Shown in pieces: positions 8,196-17,895 of a DNA stretch of 56,927 nucleotides. The notes beneath the pieces are model-generated. The model did no database searches, was not told the DNA's origin, and was given only the letters and a program-made list of their open reading frames with translations. Each line of letters starts with the position of its first letter. Position 1 is the stretch's first letter. The position numbers and the translations under genes are program-made. This stretch comes from CAYYJM01 sp964471755 (lineage in GTDB: Bacteria > Planctomycetota > Planctomycetia > Gemmatales > Gemmataceae): positions 1-56,927 of the forward strand of contig CAYYJM010000006.1 of the NCBI GenBank assembly GCA_964471755.1, in the 5' to 3' direction.

Positions 8196-9485
8196 TCACA
8201 CCGCCGTCAGTGAGGCCCGCGCCGCGGCGATCGTCTGATCGATCCGTTTCTCGTCATGCAGGACGCTGTTGAACGCCGCCTCGAACTGGCTGCACGGCAG
8301 GTAGATGCCGCGATCCATCATCTCCCAGAAGAACCTGGCGTACCGCGCCGTGTCGGCTGACTTCGCCGAGTCGTAGTCAGTGACAGGCCCCTGACAGAAG
8401 AAGAGCGTCCACATGCTGCCGATCCGGTTGAGACAGACCGGTACGCCGGCATCCTTCGCGGCCTGGAGCAGGCCATCGGCCAGGCGCTGCCCGAGAACGT
8501 CGAGTCGGCCGTAGGGCGGGTGATCGCGCAACTCCTCCAGGGTGGCCAGGCCGGCGGCCATCGCCACGGGGTTGCCGGAGAGCGTGCCGGCCTGAAAGAC
8601 CGGACCGGCCGGCAGGACGCGCTTCATGATGTCGGCCCGACCGCCGAACGCGCCGACCGGCATGCCGCCGCCGACGATCTTGCCCAGGGCCGTGATGTCC
8701 GGGTTCTGACCGAGGAGTTGCTGCGCCCCGCCAAAGGCGACGCGGAAGCCGGTCATCACCTCGTCGTAAATGAGCAGAGCCCCGTGGTGGTGCGTCAGAC
8801 GGCGCAGTTCCGTCAGAAACTCCTCGGAAGGGACCAGGAGCCCGGCATTGCCGACGATCGGTTCGAGGATGACGCCGGCGATCTGATCTCCCTTCGCCGC
8901 GAAGGCATCGGCCAGGGCCTGCACGTCGTTGTAGCGCAGAACGACGGTGTCGGCGATCGTGCCCTTCGTCACGCCAGGGCTGTTGGGCACGCCCAGGGTC
9001 GTGGCACTGGAACCGGCCGAGACGAGCAGGCTATCGACGTGGCCGTGGTAGCAGCCGGCGAACTTGACGATGATGTCGCGTCCCGTGAAGCCGCGAGCCA
9101 GGCGGATGGCGCTCATCGTCGCCTCGGTGCCCGAACTGGTCATGCGGACCATTTCGATCGATGGCACGGCATCGACGATGACCTCGGCGAGGCGCGTCTC
9201 CAGGTCGCACGGCGCGCCGAAGCTCGATCCGCGCCGGACGGCCTGCTCGATGGCGGCGACGACTTTCGGATGAGCATGACCGAGGATGAGCGGTCCCCAC
9301 GAGGCGATGTAGTCGAGATACTGGTTGCCGTCGAGGTCGTAGAGGTACGGGCCCTCGCCACGGTCGATGAAGAGGGGATTGCCACCGACGCCACCGAAGG
9401 CCCGCGCCGGGCTGTTGACGCCGCCGGGAATGACCCGACTGGCACGCTGAAAGGCGTCCTTGCTGCGAACACGGGTCGGTTTCAT
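8196..9485 (-). CDS. hemL: Glutamate-1-semialdehyde 2,1-aminomutase
   Basis: A 429-residue fold-type I PLP enzyme that converts glutamate-1-semialdehyde to 5-aminolevulinate in the C5 route of tetrapyrrole synthesis. Diagnostic segments are PGGVNSPARAFGGVGG, the SSGTEATMSAIRLARG loop, FAGCYHGH, IYDEVMTGFR and the PLP Lys269 in TALGKIVGGGMPVGAFGG. ATG 9485 has GAGGA 6 nt upstream. It starts 21 nt after the kinase gene ends on the same strand, so the two may be co-transcribed. Length and motifs are complete. Confidence 0.96.
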   Translation of the reverse strand: MKPTRVRSKDAFQRASRVIPGGVNSPARAFGGVGGNPLFIDRGEGPYLYDLDGNQYLDYIASWGPLILGHAHPKVVAAIEQAVRRGSSFGAPCDLETRLAEVIVDAVPSIEMVRMTSSGTEATMSAIRLARGFTGRDIIVKFAGCYHGHVDSLLVSAGSSATTLGVPNSPGVTKGTIADTVVLRYNDVQALADAFAAKGDQIAGVILEPIVGNAGLLVPSEEFLTELRRLTHHHGALLIYDEVMTGFRVAFGGAQQLLGQNPDITALGKIVGGGMPVGAFGGRADIMKRVLPAGPVFQAGTLSGNPVAMAAGLATLEELRDHPPYGRLDVLGQRLADGLLQAAKDAGVPVCLNRIGSMWTLFFCQGPVTDYDSAKSADTARYARFFWEMMDRGIYLPCSQFEAAFNSVLHDEKRIDQTIAAARASLTAV

Positions 9486-9506
9486 GTCATCCTCAAGGTG
9501 GGGCGA

Positions 9507-11393
9507 CTACTGCACGTTGGCCTTCTGGAGAGCCCGGGCCGCCTCGACCTGGGTCTGCAAGGTGGGATCGTCCTGATACAGGGTGATGATCTTCTGACAG
9601 CCGCCTCGGTCCCAGGCCGTGCTCAGCCGGGCGAGTTTCTCGTTGAGAAACTCCTTGCGGTCGATGTCCTGAGCATCGCGCAACTGATGGGCCTTGTGCG
9701 CTGCGTAAAGACGATACTTGCGCAGGCCTGGCTTGCGGGCGATCTCCTCGTCCAGTTTGTCGCGCAACTCCTCGAAGCGTTTGCGTGCCCGGAAGGCGTC
9801 GCCAAAGCGTTGCAGGTTCAGGGCCAGGAAGGCGGCCTTCTCCTCGGAGCCGAGATTCTCGGGTTCGCGACCGAAGGCGTCGAGATTGTGCAGCGGCGTG
9901 GTCCAGGCCCGCTCCAGGTTCGTCGCCTCGGCGATCTGGGCCAGACGCCAGTCGGCCAGGGAACCCCAGCGGGGAAAGTCGGCTCCGTGGTCCTTCTTGA
10001 TCGCCGCCCAGAGCTTCTCGGCCTCGGCCAGGTCGCCGGCCGTCTCCGCGTCGGTCGCCTCGAAGGCCGCCTTCTCGGCGTCGTTCTGAGCGTTCAGATC
10101 GAGGTGCTTCTTCTTCTTCCGCAGATAGTTCTGCAGGAGTTCCTCGCTGTTGTAGATGTCCACCGAGCGCCGCCAGGCGACGACCTGCTCGGTCTCCTTG
10201 CCGGCTCGACTGGCGTACTGTTGCAGGTACTCCTTGATCGGCCCATCGACTGCCTGCTGCCACTTCTCCGGGTCGTCCGACTTCATGAGCGTCTCGGCCC
10301 GGGCGTAGAGCGATTCGGGCGAGGCCGGTTGGAGGACCAGATAGAGCGTCACGAAGAGGGCCAGCAGAACGCCGCCGATGGCCAGGCCGACGAACCAGCC
10401 CCGGCGGAAGAAGGGCGTGCCATCGACCTTCTTCTTCCGTTTCCGCCCCTTCGCCTTGAGCGCGCGGGCGGCTTCCTTATCCTCCTCGGCCAGTTTGTCG
10501 TTGCGGTTCTCGGAATGGCGATCGATTCGGCGAACCTTGACCGCGTCCTCGCCGGCCGACTGGGCCGCCTCGACCTTCTCCCGGATCAGTTGCAGCGCCT
10601 CGGCGACGGCGTTGGCATCGCGTGGCCGATCCTCTGGCTTCTTCTCCATGAGTTGCAGGACGAGCGTGTCGAGCCAGACGGGGATGGCCATCTCCTTGCG
10701 CGACGGGCGGTCGGGCAAGGCGCTGACGTGGCAGAGGAACATGTCCATGGCGTTCTCGGCCTGGAACGGCTTGGACCCGGTCAGCAGTTCGTAGAAGACG
10801 ACGCCGAGCGAGTAGAGATCGCTCTTGAACGTCAGATCACGGTCGCCCCGGCACTGCTCGGGACTCATGTACGCGGCCGTGCCCACGGTGCAGTTGGCGC
10901 CCGTCAGGGCGGTCACGTCGAGATCCTTGGCGATGCCGAAGTCGGTCAGCTTGAGGGTGCCATCGGTCAGGATCATCAGGTTGGACGGCTTCAGATCGCG
11001 GTGAACGACCCCCTTTTCATGGGCGTGTTGCAGGGCGGCACAGAGCTGGACGCCGAGGGTGACGATCTCTTCCCAGCCGAGTTTGCCGCGGCGCTGGAGA
11101 ATCCGATCGAGCGATTCGCCCTCGACGAACTCCATGGCGTAGTAGCGGAGCCCGGCCGCCTTGCCGACGCCGAACAGGCGGACGATGTTGGGATGACGGA
11201 GTTGCTTCAGGATGTTCGCCTCGCGCTCGAAGCGGGCGACGGCCCCCTCGTTGGCGACCAGGCCGGGGGCCATGATCTTGACGGCGACACGCTGGCCGTT
11301 GGCGGTGTACGTGGCCAGGTAGACAGTGCCCATGGCTCCGCTGCCGAGTTCCTTCTTGATCGCGAACGGCCCCAGGTTCTGGCCGACGAGCAT
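9507..11393 (-). CDS. Hanks-type Ser/Thr protein kinase with membrane anchor
   Basis: A 628-residue protein. The N-terminal kinase domain (about 10-275) has the Gly loop GSGAMGTVY, the ATP-binding Lys in VAVKIM, HRDLKPSN, DFG and APE-like SPEQC. A basic linker (KGRKRKKKVDG) precedes a single membrane helix (FVGLAIGGVLLALFVTLYLV, about 340-360). The extracytoplasmic C-terminus of about 270 residues is helical and rich in charged repeats, probably TPR-like; no named sensor domain was recognised. It likely phosphorylates cytoplasmic proteins in response to an envelope signal. ATG 11393 has GAGGG 7 nt upstream. The secreted thioredoxin-like gene lies 87 nt upstream and hemL follows. Confidence 0.93.
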   Translation of the reverse strand: MLVGQNLGPFAIKKELGSGAMGTVYLATYTANGQRVAVKIMAPGLVANEGAVARFEREANILKQLRHPNIVRLFGVGKAAGLRYYAMEFVEGESLDRILQRRGKLGWEEIVTLGVQLCAALQHAHEKGVVHRDLKPSNLMILTDGTLKLTDFGIAKDLDVTALTGANCTVGTAAYMSPEQCRGDRDLTFKSDLYSLGVVFYELLTGSKPFQAENAMDMFLCHVSALPDRPSRKEMAIPVWLDTLVLQLMEKKPEDRPRDANAVAEALQLIREKVEAAQSAGEDAVKVRRIDRHSENRNDKLAEEDKEAARALKAKGRKRKKKVDGTPFFRRGWFVGLAIGGVLLALFVTLYLVLQPASPESLYARAETLMKSDDPEKWQQAVDGPIKEYLQQYASRAGKETEQVVAWRRSVDIYNSEELLQNYLRKKKKHLDLNAQNDAEKAAFEATDAETAGDLAEAEKLWAAIKKDHGADFPRWGSLADWRLAQIAEATNLERAWTTPLHNLDAFGREPENLGSEEKAAFLALNLQRFGDAFRARKRFEELRDKLDEEIARKPGLRKYRLYAAHKAHQLRDAQDIDRKEFLNEKLARLSTAWDRGGCQKIITLYQDDPTLQTQVEAARALQKANVQ

Positions 11394-11480
11394 GACGCAT
11401 CCCTCTTGGCGGGCACGAGTCCGGCGAGGTCATCGTAACCGCCCTGGCAGGTGCGGACAAGATGCCCGCCGCCGCGAGAC

Positions 11481-12047
11481 TCACTTCCCGGTCGTGCCAG
11501 CCAGTGCATCCACGGCCTTGAGAACCTCGGCCACCTGGGCGTCGGTCAACGCGCCATCCTTGAAGCCGAACGATCGAACGACCTTCTGTTTGACCGACAG
11601 CAGGATCGTCAGCTCGGCTCCGCGATGGAGTCGGTAGGTTGGTGGCCCGCCGGCGTCCTCGAAGACGCCGAGCGGGACGCCGCCGACGTTCTGGGCCTTG
11701 CTCCAGGCGACGACCTGCGGATCGAACTTCGCCTGATCGTCGTGGAGGAACGTGACCCAGCCGCGCAGGTCCGCCTTCTTGTGTTCGACCAGGGCCTTGT
11801 CCAGACCGCGAACCACCTTGCCGAGCGAATCGTTCAGCGAGTGAGCGAAGACGATCACGGCAGGACGATCGGCCGTCTCGCAGATGAAGCAGTGCAGTTG
11901 GCCCCGTTCCGGGCCGACCGAAACGATCGACGTATAGGGGCCGGGCCGCTGGCCAACCTTCAGGCCGGATTCGATCGGCTCGGCGGCCAGGCTGGGAAGA
12001 ACCATGATCAGGACGGCAGCCACGCGAGTCCAGGTCCGATGGGTCAT
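11481..12047 (-). CDS. Secreted thioredoxin-like protein of planctomycete type
   Basis: A 188-residue protein with a signal peptide (VAAVLIMVLPSLAAEP). The body begins GLKVGQRPGPYTSI and contains a CxxC-like motif (HCFICET), then VIVFAHSLND and a predicted thioredoxin/peroxiredoxin-like beta-alpha arrangement. The Cys pair sits before the strand that normally follows a thioredoxin active site, so the fold assignment is an inference. AGGAGAG lies 6 nt before ATG 12047. It is the first gene of a minus-strand run with the kinase and hemL. No specific substrate can be proposed. Confidence 0.65.
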   Translation of the reverse strand: MTHRTWTRVAAVLIMVLPSLAAEPIESGLKVGQRPGPYTSIVSVGPERGQLHCFICETADRPAVIVFAHSLNDSLGKVVRGLDKALVEHKKADLRGWVTFLHDDQAKFDPQVVAWSKAQNVGGVPLGVFEDAGGPPTYRLHRGAELTILLSVKQKVVRSFGFKDGALTDAQVAEVLKAVDALAGTTGK

Positions 12048-12309
12048 CGGTCACTCTCCTGGGGCGAAGTTCCACGGTTGAACGGCTGACCTCTGGCCAG
12101 CCCGGTCTCTGTCCCTAGTTTAACGGTCTCTCCCCAGGGTGCCAGCCTTCCCACCCCGAGAAAGTTCCGGTCTTCGGCGAGCCGGGATGTCCGACTACCC
12201 GGCCGTTGAACCTCGCTTGTTCGGAACGTCCGGTTTCCGGTAATGTGAACGGTCGGTTGGGTGAGAAATTGGGTACAATCCACCGACCAAACGAGATAGG
12301 GAATCGGCC

Positions 12310-13455
12310 ATGACCGTTCTGAGTGGGGAGGTGTCGGACACGGAGGCGTCATTCATCCTGGCGATCCGAGAAGAGGCGACGGACGATTTTCCGCGTCTGG
12401 TCTTCGCCGACTGGCTGACCGACCATGCCGACTCCGCCCACCCCGAGGCCGGGCTCGACCGGGCCGAGTTGATCCGCGTGCAGTGCGCCCTGGCCGGGGC
12501 GAACCTGTTCGCCGGGCCGAGCGACCTGGCCGGCCGGGAGCAGGAAGGCCTGCACTTCGCGGGTATCCAGCGCGCCGCCGCGGATGCGGCTCTGCTGCGC
12601 CAGCAGCAGAATGGCGTCCTGCGCGGCGATGTTGATCTCGCTGTTGCGGTGGTACTCCAGCNNNNNNNNNNATTGCTTCGCCGTCATGGCAAGTCCTGGC
12701 GGCGCGGCGTCGATCCACACGCCACCTTCACGCGCGGCTTCATCGAGGAAGCCACCCTCGGCATCGGCCACGCCGTGGAGGCTGGCGACTCCATCTTTCG
12801 GGCGAATCCGATCCATCATCTGACCCTGTCGCCCTACGGAGTCGATGGCGATGCGTTGAAACGTCTGCCGGCCTGCGCCTGGCTGACTCACCTGCGCACC
12901 CTCGAGGTGCCCTGTCCGAACCGTGCCGGCCTGCTGCGTGATCTGTTCGACTCGCCGACACTGACAAATCTACGTCACCTGGTGCTGCGTCGAGGAGACG
13001 GCGTTCCGGGCGAACGTGAGGCCCGTCTGCTGGCCCGCTCGCCACTGCTGCCCCGGCTGGAGAGTCTCGACCTGTCCAGTGCCACGCTCGGGCCGGATGG
13101 GCTGATGGAACTGCTCGACGCCCCGGGCGTGCGACTGCGGAGGTTACGGCTCAATGGCCGGGCCGTCCTTCATCCGCCGGCCCTGCGTCCCTTGAACGAG
13201 ACGTATCCGAACGTTGGCCCACTCGGAGTGCAACTGCTGGCCCAGCATCCGGCCGCAGGGCATCTGCGCGAGTTGCACCTGGCCTGGAATCATCTGACGC
13301 CGACGTGCGTGCGGGCGCTGACCGAGTCGCCGCTACTGGGCGGCCTGGAACAACTCGTCCTGGGCGAGGTGGTTCGACACGATTTCCGCGAGCAGTGTCG
13401 GCCCCTGGCCGATGCGTTCGGCGATCGATTGCAGATCCACTTGCAGTCGTGTTAG
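12310..13455 (+). CDS. TIGR02996 (Gemmata repeat-companion) protein with LRR-like body; contains a chimeric insert
   Basis: The N-terminus (SDTEASFILAIREEATDDFPRL, then VFADWLTDH) is the TIGR02996 domain, which is typical of Gemmataceae. The C-terminal 230 residues form irregular leucine-rich repeats (LTHLRTLEVP, LTNLRHLVLR, LPRLESLDLS). Between REQE and LLRRHGKSW lie 116 bases plus ten N that have no place in the domain. Deleting 12546-12671 (126 nt, in frame) gives the expected REQELLRRHGKSW and a protein of about 339 residues. A TACAAT box (12274-12279) may be the -10. These proteins are of unknown function, presumably in protein-protein recognition. Confidence 0.85.
   Translation: MTVLSGEVSDTEASFILAIREEATDDFPRLVFADWLTDHADSAHPEAGLDRAELIRVQCALAGANLFAGPSDLAGREQEGLHFAGIQRAAADAALLRQQQNGVLRGDVDLAVAVVLQXXXXLLRRHGKSWRRGVDPHATFTRGFIEEATLGIGHAVEAGDSIFRANPIHHLTLSPYGVDGDALKRLPACAWLTHLRTLEVPCPNRAGLLRDLFDSPTLTNLRHLVLRRGDGVPGEREARLLARSPLLPRLESLDLSSATLGPDGLMELLDAPGVRLRRLRLNGRAVLHPPALRPLNETYPNVGPLGVQLLAQHPAAGHLRELHLAWNHLTPTCVRALTESPLLGGLEQLVLGEVVRHDFREQCRPLADAFGDRLQIHLQSC
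12546..12671. other. Probable chimeric contig end plus 10-N gap
   Basis: The 116 bases 12546-12661 interrupt the TIGR02996 domain. On the minus strand they read as a plausible protein piece (EYHRNSEINIAAQDAILLLA, then QQSRIRGGALDTREVQ) rich in GCG, CAG and CTG codons. I cannot name that protein. The N run 12662-12671 follows directly, as expected for a misjoined contig end. Confidence 0.7.
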
Positions 13456-13470
13456 CGAGCCGGGATCGCT

Positions 13471-16400
13471 TCACATCCCCGCCCACAGCGTCATCGCCTG
13501 GTAATCCCGCACGAAGCCGGCCGCCTCCAGCGCCTCGCGGGCGAGGCCGGTCACCGGCGGCTGACCGTTCCACTCCTCCACGGTCAGCTTGTGCCGGGCG
13601 ATGCCACTTCGCCGCTCGACCAGACGCGGGAGCAGAGCCGTCGCGGCCAGGATGTCGTCGCGACTCGCACTCGGCAGGGCGGTCAGTTTCTTGCCCTGCT
13701 GCTCGATCAGCACGATCGGCCGACCAGCGCGGAGAGTGAGCCAGTTGCCCGCACGCCGAAGCAGTGGCCGGGTGCCGCCATCGAGCAGCGGGATGTCGAG
13801 TGGAGCCCCGGAACCGTACAGGTTGGCCGGGTCGAGGCTGTGGATGAGCAGCACCGGCGACGACACCGTCGCCGGCAACTGCGTTTCCTGGAGCAGGTCC
13901 GCCGCCTCGGGCAGGGCAAACTGGGCTCCGGACAGGCCCTCGGCGAAGTAGCCGCGACGTACCTCGCCGGCCATCTCCAGACGAGACAGCACCTCATACA
14001 GGATTCGCCAGGGCCGGAGCGTCGGGTCGAGAATCGCCAGTTCTCGTGCGACGATGCCGTAGCGGTTGAGCAGCAGATACGCCTGGGTGACGGCCTCGGG
14101 CTCTGGCTCAGGGTGGCCCCAGACGACGGCGAACCAGCGGCCCTCGGGACGTGCTGGCGGACCGGATCGCAGGGCGCGGAAATTCGGCCGCGCTCGAACC
14201 GTCGTCACCGGGACAATGTCGGGGCCACGACGGAGGACGTCCACCTGGTCGTTGCTGACCAGGCCACGCCGGAAGAGCGTCCACAGGGCCGACCGGAGAG
14301 CCGACGGAGTCAGGTCGAGCGGGCCGGCCAGGTCGGTCAGGAAGACCGCGCCACGCTGACGGAGAACGTCCAGCACGCGGGCGGCATTCTCGTCGAGTGG
14401 CGGTTCATTGTCATCGAGAATCGGGTGACGCAGCGCGGTCAGCGCCTCGCGCGGATGAAAGGCGAGCGTGTCGTCTCGGCCAACGGCGACACCGGTGCCG
14501 CCGAGGCACCAGTCGTCGAGCCAGCGGGGCTGGTAGCCAGCGATGCGGGCTGGCAGGACGACCTGTTCCCACGTCTCGGCATCGAGAGCGATCCCCTGGA
14601 GTCGGTCGAGAACCTCGGCGAGTCCTTCCGGCCCGGCGCGGTGCGCTGCCGGATGGAGGAACTGCCAGCGCAGGAGGAAATCGACCAACTGAGGCGACGA
14701 GCAGGCGACGACCTCGCGGCGAAGGATGGCCAGGGTGCCGCGCTGGACCTGTTCGAGGTTCTCCGGTGCCGAGAAGGCGACGGTCGGGCCGCCGGTCTGG
14801 ACGACGACGGCCCGTCCCGTGCGCGCCCAGGCGTCGAGCTGCCGCTCGGCCCAGGAACGCTCGAAGGGATAACGTCGCAGCACGTCGTCGAGGCCGACCA
14901 GCGCGTGCGTGCGCAGAAAGCGGGCGAGGATGGTTATCGCTGCCTCCTGGCGAGCCGGGAGCGTCAGCGCCCGGAGTTCGGTTTCCGGCTCGCCGAGAGC
15001 GAACGCCGTCCGGTACGTCTCCGCCTCTTCCGTCAACACCCAGCGCATCGGTTCCGCGACGCCGGGCAGTTCGATCGTAACGGCCACACCCTCGGCGACG
15101 AGCGCGGCCAGGAGCGCCTCCATCGGTCCTTCCAGTTCGCTCGCCGACAGATCGCCCAGGCGCCGCAGCCACTCGGCCATCTCGGTCGATGAGCGCGGCG
15201 GCATTCCAACACCACGCAGGCGGCGCTCGACCTGCTGCAAGGCCCGTGGATCGAGCAGGTGCTGCGACTGCTCGGGAGCGACGAGTTGCTGAAGCAGCTG
15301 CGTGTCGAGGCCGTTCGCCTGACTGTTCTGCGCCTCGACCTGATCACTCTGATACAGGAAGGCCGCAGTGAACGCGAACAGCAGCGCTCCGGCGAACGGC
15401 GACGGCACCTCGGCCCGACGCTGAACAACCTCGATCACACCGCTGCGGATTTGGCCGAGCAGTTCCTTCAGACGCGGCAAATCGAGATGATCATGCAGGC
15501 ACTCGCGAAACGTCTCGACGACGATGGGAAAGTCCGGCTGCCGACGGGCGACCTGGAGCAGATCCTTGCCGCGCAGGCGTTGCAGCCAGAGCGGCGCTCG
15601 CCGGCCCGGTTGACCCCGCGGAAGCAGGAGCGCTCGCGCGGCGTTCTGTCGGAATCGTAGCGCGAACAGGGCGCTATCGGCCAGCTCGTCGAGGATGAGG
15701 CCCTCGACGTTCTCCTCGGTGAGGCCGGCGAACAGATCCAGGATCGGCTCGTCAGTATCGACCAGGCGGACGAGCAGACCGTCATCGTGGTGCAGACACT
15801 GAGGCCGATAGCCGAGTCGTTTCGACAGGGCCCCCTCGATGGCGAGCCGCAGAGCGAGGTGAAGTCGGCTGCCGCGTGGACTGAGCAGTGTCACCTGCCA
15901 GTCACCGAGTTGATCGCGGGATGCCTCAATGAGCAGGGTTCGATCCGTTGGCACACAACCTGCCGCGACAACCTGACGCGTGACATGGTGAACGAGGTTG
16001 CGAGCGCTGGCCGGGTCGAGGTGAAATTCGCGCTGGAGCCAGTCGAGTCGATCGGGGTCGTCGATTCGGTCGAGCAGTTCGCGAAGGAACGCGCCCATCG
16101 CCAGGCCCAGGTCGGGACTGCGGCCCAGACCCTCGCCGCGCCAGAAGGGCAGCACCGCGAGCGCGCCCTCGGCCGGGACGACGAGGACGCGGTCCTCCTG
16201 GATCGACTCGACACGCCAGCTACTGGTGCCAAGCAGGAAGGCGTCGCCGACACGGCGTTCGTAGATGAACTCCTCGTCGAGTTCGCCGAGGCGGAGGTTG
16301 CCAGGGCCGTAGACGGCGTAGTTGCCCGCGTCAGGGATGGTGCCGCCGTCGACGAGGGCCAGCTGATGGGTCCCAGGCAGCGGTAGCAGGCGGTTGTGAA

Positions 16401-17889
16401 CGCGATCCCACGAGATACGCGGCTGGAGGGCTTCCAGGGTGCCAGAACGTCCGGAGCCCCTCTCCCCCGCTTCAGGGAGAGGATTGAACCGAAACCGGCC
16501 CGTCACCATCTCCAGCGTCGTCTCGAACGCCTGGGCCGACAGATCGCGGTACGGATAAGCCCGCCGGAACAAGGCGAAGAGATCGGGCACGCCCCACGGG
16601 TCCATGGCCACGCAGGCGACGATCTGCTGGGCCAGAACGTCGAGGCAGTTGATCGGCACTCGACATTCTTCGACCCGGCCCTGTTCCATCTCTCGGCAGA
16701 CGGCGGCCATTTCGATGAGGTCGGCCGCCGTTCGTGGAATGAGTCGGCCCTTGCTGCGCTGGCCGACGAGGTGTCCTGCTCTTCCGATGCGCTGCAACGC
16801 CCGGGCCACGTTTCCCGGTGGTGCCACCTGGACAACGAGATCGACCGCACCCATGTCGATGCCCATTTCCAGAGAGGCCGTCGCAACCACGGCCGGCAGT
16901 TCACCCGCCTTGAGCCGGCTCTCGATCTCCTGGCGCACCTCCAGAGCAACGCTGCCGTGATGAGCGCGGGCCAACTCGATGGTGTTGCCTTCCGCGTCGA
17001 GCGGTTCATTCAGACATGACGTGATCCGCTCAACCGAACGCCGATCGTTCGCGAAGATGATCGTACTCGTGTGCCGCTCGATTTGTTCCGCGAGGAGGCG
17101 ATAGATCGATGGCCAGACCGACCGCTCGGGCAAGGGGCCGAACTGATCGACGGGGCAGGTGACACTCAGGTCGAGATCCTTCCGTTTGCCGGCATCGATG
17201 ATCTTGACTTCGCGAGGTGTTAGGTTGCCGTTGGAATCGACGCGCTGACCACCGAGATAACGAGCGACTTCCTCCAGCGGACGTTGGGTTGCCGACAGGC
17301 CGACGCGGGTGAACTCGTGTGGGACCTGTGCCTGGAGTCGTTCGAGCAGTATCGCGAGGAAGACACCTCGTTTGGTTGGGCAGAGCGCGTGGATCTCATC
17401 GACGATAACGAATCTTACACCACGAAGGACTTCACGCGATCGAGAAGTCAACAGCAGATGCAACGACTCCGGTGTTGTGATCAGGACGTGCGGCGGATGG
17501 CGGAGCAGACGAGCGCGTTCGCTCGCCGGGGTGTCTCCGGTGCGGACGGCCGTCTCGATGATAGGGAGATCCTGTCCCATCCGCTGGGCGGTCGCCTGCA
17601 CTCCCTCCAGTGGCACCTGTAGATTTCGGTGGATGTCGTTGTTCAGGGCCTTGAGCGGTGAGATGTAGAGAACCTGCACGCCGCGTGGCAATTGCGGCTG
17701 TCGCCAGAGGGCATCGAGGCAGGCCAGGAACGCGGCGAGGGTTTTGCCGGAACCGGTTGGCGCGAGGATGAGCGTATTGCGCCCCGCAGCGATCTCCGGC
17801 CAGCCGAGCCGTTGTGGCGGCGTCGGCTCACCGAGCGTCTCGCGGAACCAGGTCGCCACCGGCGGCAGGAAGAGATCGAGGGTGTTCAT
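13471..17889 (-). CDS. lhr: Lhr-type ATP-dependent helicase, full length
   Basis: A 1472-residue superfamily 2 helicase. The N-terminal half is the Lhr core, with the Q-motif region PTPPQRLGWPEIAAG, Walker A APTGSGKT, Walker B DEIH (VIVDEIHAL), SAT (GLSATQRP) and motif VI QRIGRAGH, followed by winged-helix and beta-barrel parts. The C-terminal half of about 700 residues is the long Lhr extension known from actinobacterial Lhr. Lhr unwinds RNA:DNA and DNA duplexes and belongs to DNA repair networks. ATG 17889 has no Shine-Dalgarno and lies 7 nt after a perfect TATAAT. A REP-like palindrome sits in frame at 16459-16482. Confidence 0.95.
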   Translation of the reverse strand: MNTLDLFLPPVATWFRETLGEPTPPQRLGWPEIAAGRNTLILAPTGSGKTLAAFLACLDALWRQPQLPRGVQVLYISPLKALNNDIHRNLQVPLEGVQATAQRMGQDLPIIETAVRTGDTPASERARLLRHPPHVLITTPESLHLLLTSRSREVLRGVRFVIVDEIHALCPTKRGVFLAILLERLQAQVPHEFTRVGLSATQRPLEEVARYLGGQRVDSNGNLTPREVKIIDAGKRKDLDLSVTCPVDQFGPLPERSVWPSIYRLLAEQIERHTSTIIFANDRRSVERITSCLNEPLDAEGNTIELARAHHGSVALEVRQEIESRLKAGELPAVVATASLEMGIDMGAVDLVVQVAPPGNVARALQRIGRAGHLVGQRSKGRLIPRTAADLIEMAAVCREMEQGRVEECRVPINCLDVLAQQIVACVAMDPWGVPDLFALFRRAYPYRDLSAQAFETTLEMVTGRFRFNPLPEAGERGSGRSGTLEALQPRISWDRVHNRLLPLPGTHQLALVDGGTIPDAGNYAVYGPGNLRLGELDEEFIYERRVGDAFLLGTSSWRVESIQEDRVLVVPAEGALAVLPFWRGEGLGRSPDLGLAMGAFLRELLDRIDDPDRLDWLQREFHLDPASARNLVHHVTRQVVAAGCVPTDRTLLIEASRDQLGDWQVTLLSPRGSRLHLALRLAIEGALSKRLGYRPQCLHHDDGLLVRLVDTDEPILDLFAGLTEENVEGLILDELADSALFALRFRQNAARALLLPRGQPGRRAPLWLQRLRGKDLLQVARRQPDFPIVVETFRECLHDHLDLPRLKELLGQIRSGVIEVVQRRAEVPSPFAGALLFAFTAAFLYQSDQVEAQNSQANGLDTQLLQQLVAPEQSQHLLDPRALQQVERRLRGVGMPPRSSTEMAEWLRRLGDLSASELEGPMEALLAALVAEGVAVTIELPGVAEPMRWVLTEEAETYRTAFALGEPETELRALTLPARQEAAITILARFLRTHALVGLDDVLRRYPFERSWAERQLDAWARTGRAVVVQTGGPTVAFSAPENLEQVQRGTLAILRREVVACSSPQLVDFLLRWQFLHPAAHRAGPEGLAEVLDRLQGIALDAETWEQVVLPARIAGYQPRWLDDWCLGGTGVAVGRDDTLAFHPREALTALRHPILDDNEPPLDENAARVLDVLRQRGAVFLTDLAGPLDLTPSALRSALWTLFRRGLVSNDQVDVLRRGPDIVPVTTVRARPNFRALRSGPPARPEGRWFAVVWGHPEPEPEAVTQAYLLLNRYGIVARELAILDPTLRPWRILYEVLSRLEMAGEVRRGYFAEGLSGAQFALPEAADLLQETQLPATVSSPVLLIHSLDPANLYGSGAPLDIPLLDGGTRPLLRRAGNWLTLRAGRPIVLIEQQGKKLTALPSASRDDILAATALLPRLVERRSGIARHKLTVEEWNGQPPVTGLAREALEAAGFVRDYQAMTLWAGM
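16459..16482. repeat. Short palindrome in frame inside lhr
   Basis: CCTCTCCC (16459-16466) and GGGAGAGG (16475-16482) enclose 8 nt. On the coding strand they encode NPLPEAGERGSG, a peptide typical of translated intergenic palindromes in GC-rich genomes. It lies about residue 470, in a region between conserved blocks. Confidence 0.65.
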
Positions 17890-17895
17890 TCGAGC

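Noticed and set aside
8520..11438. Open plus-strand frame of 972 codons opposite hemL and the kinase
   Set aside because: It is antisense to two genes with complete family motifs and its translation is repetitive Arg/Gly/Asp-rich sequence without recognisable domains. Long antisense frames are expected in GC-rich genes.
12310..12661. A novel 40-residue domain within the TIGR02996 protein
   Set aside because: The extra residues are better explained as a misjoined contig end, because their removal restores the family consensus and the N run is adjacent.
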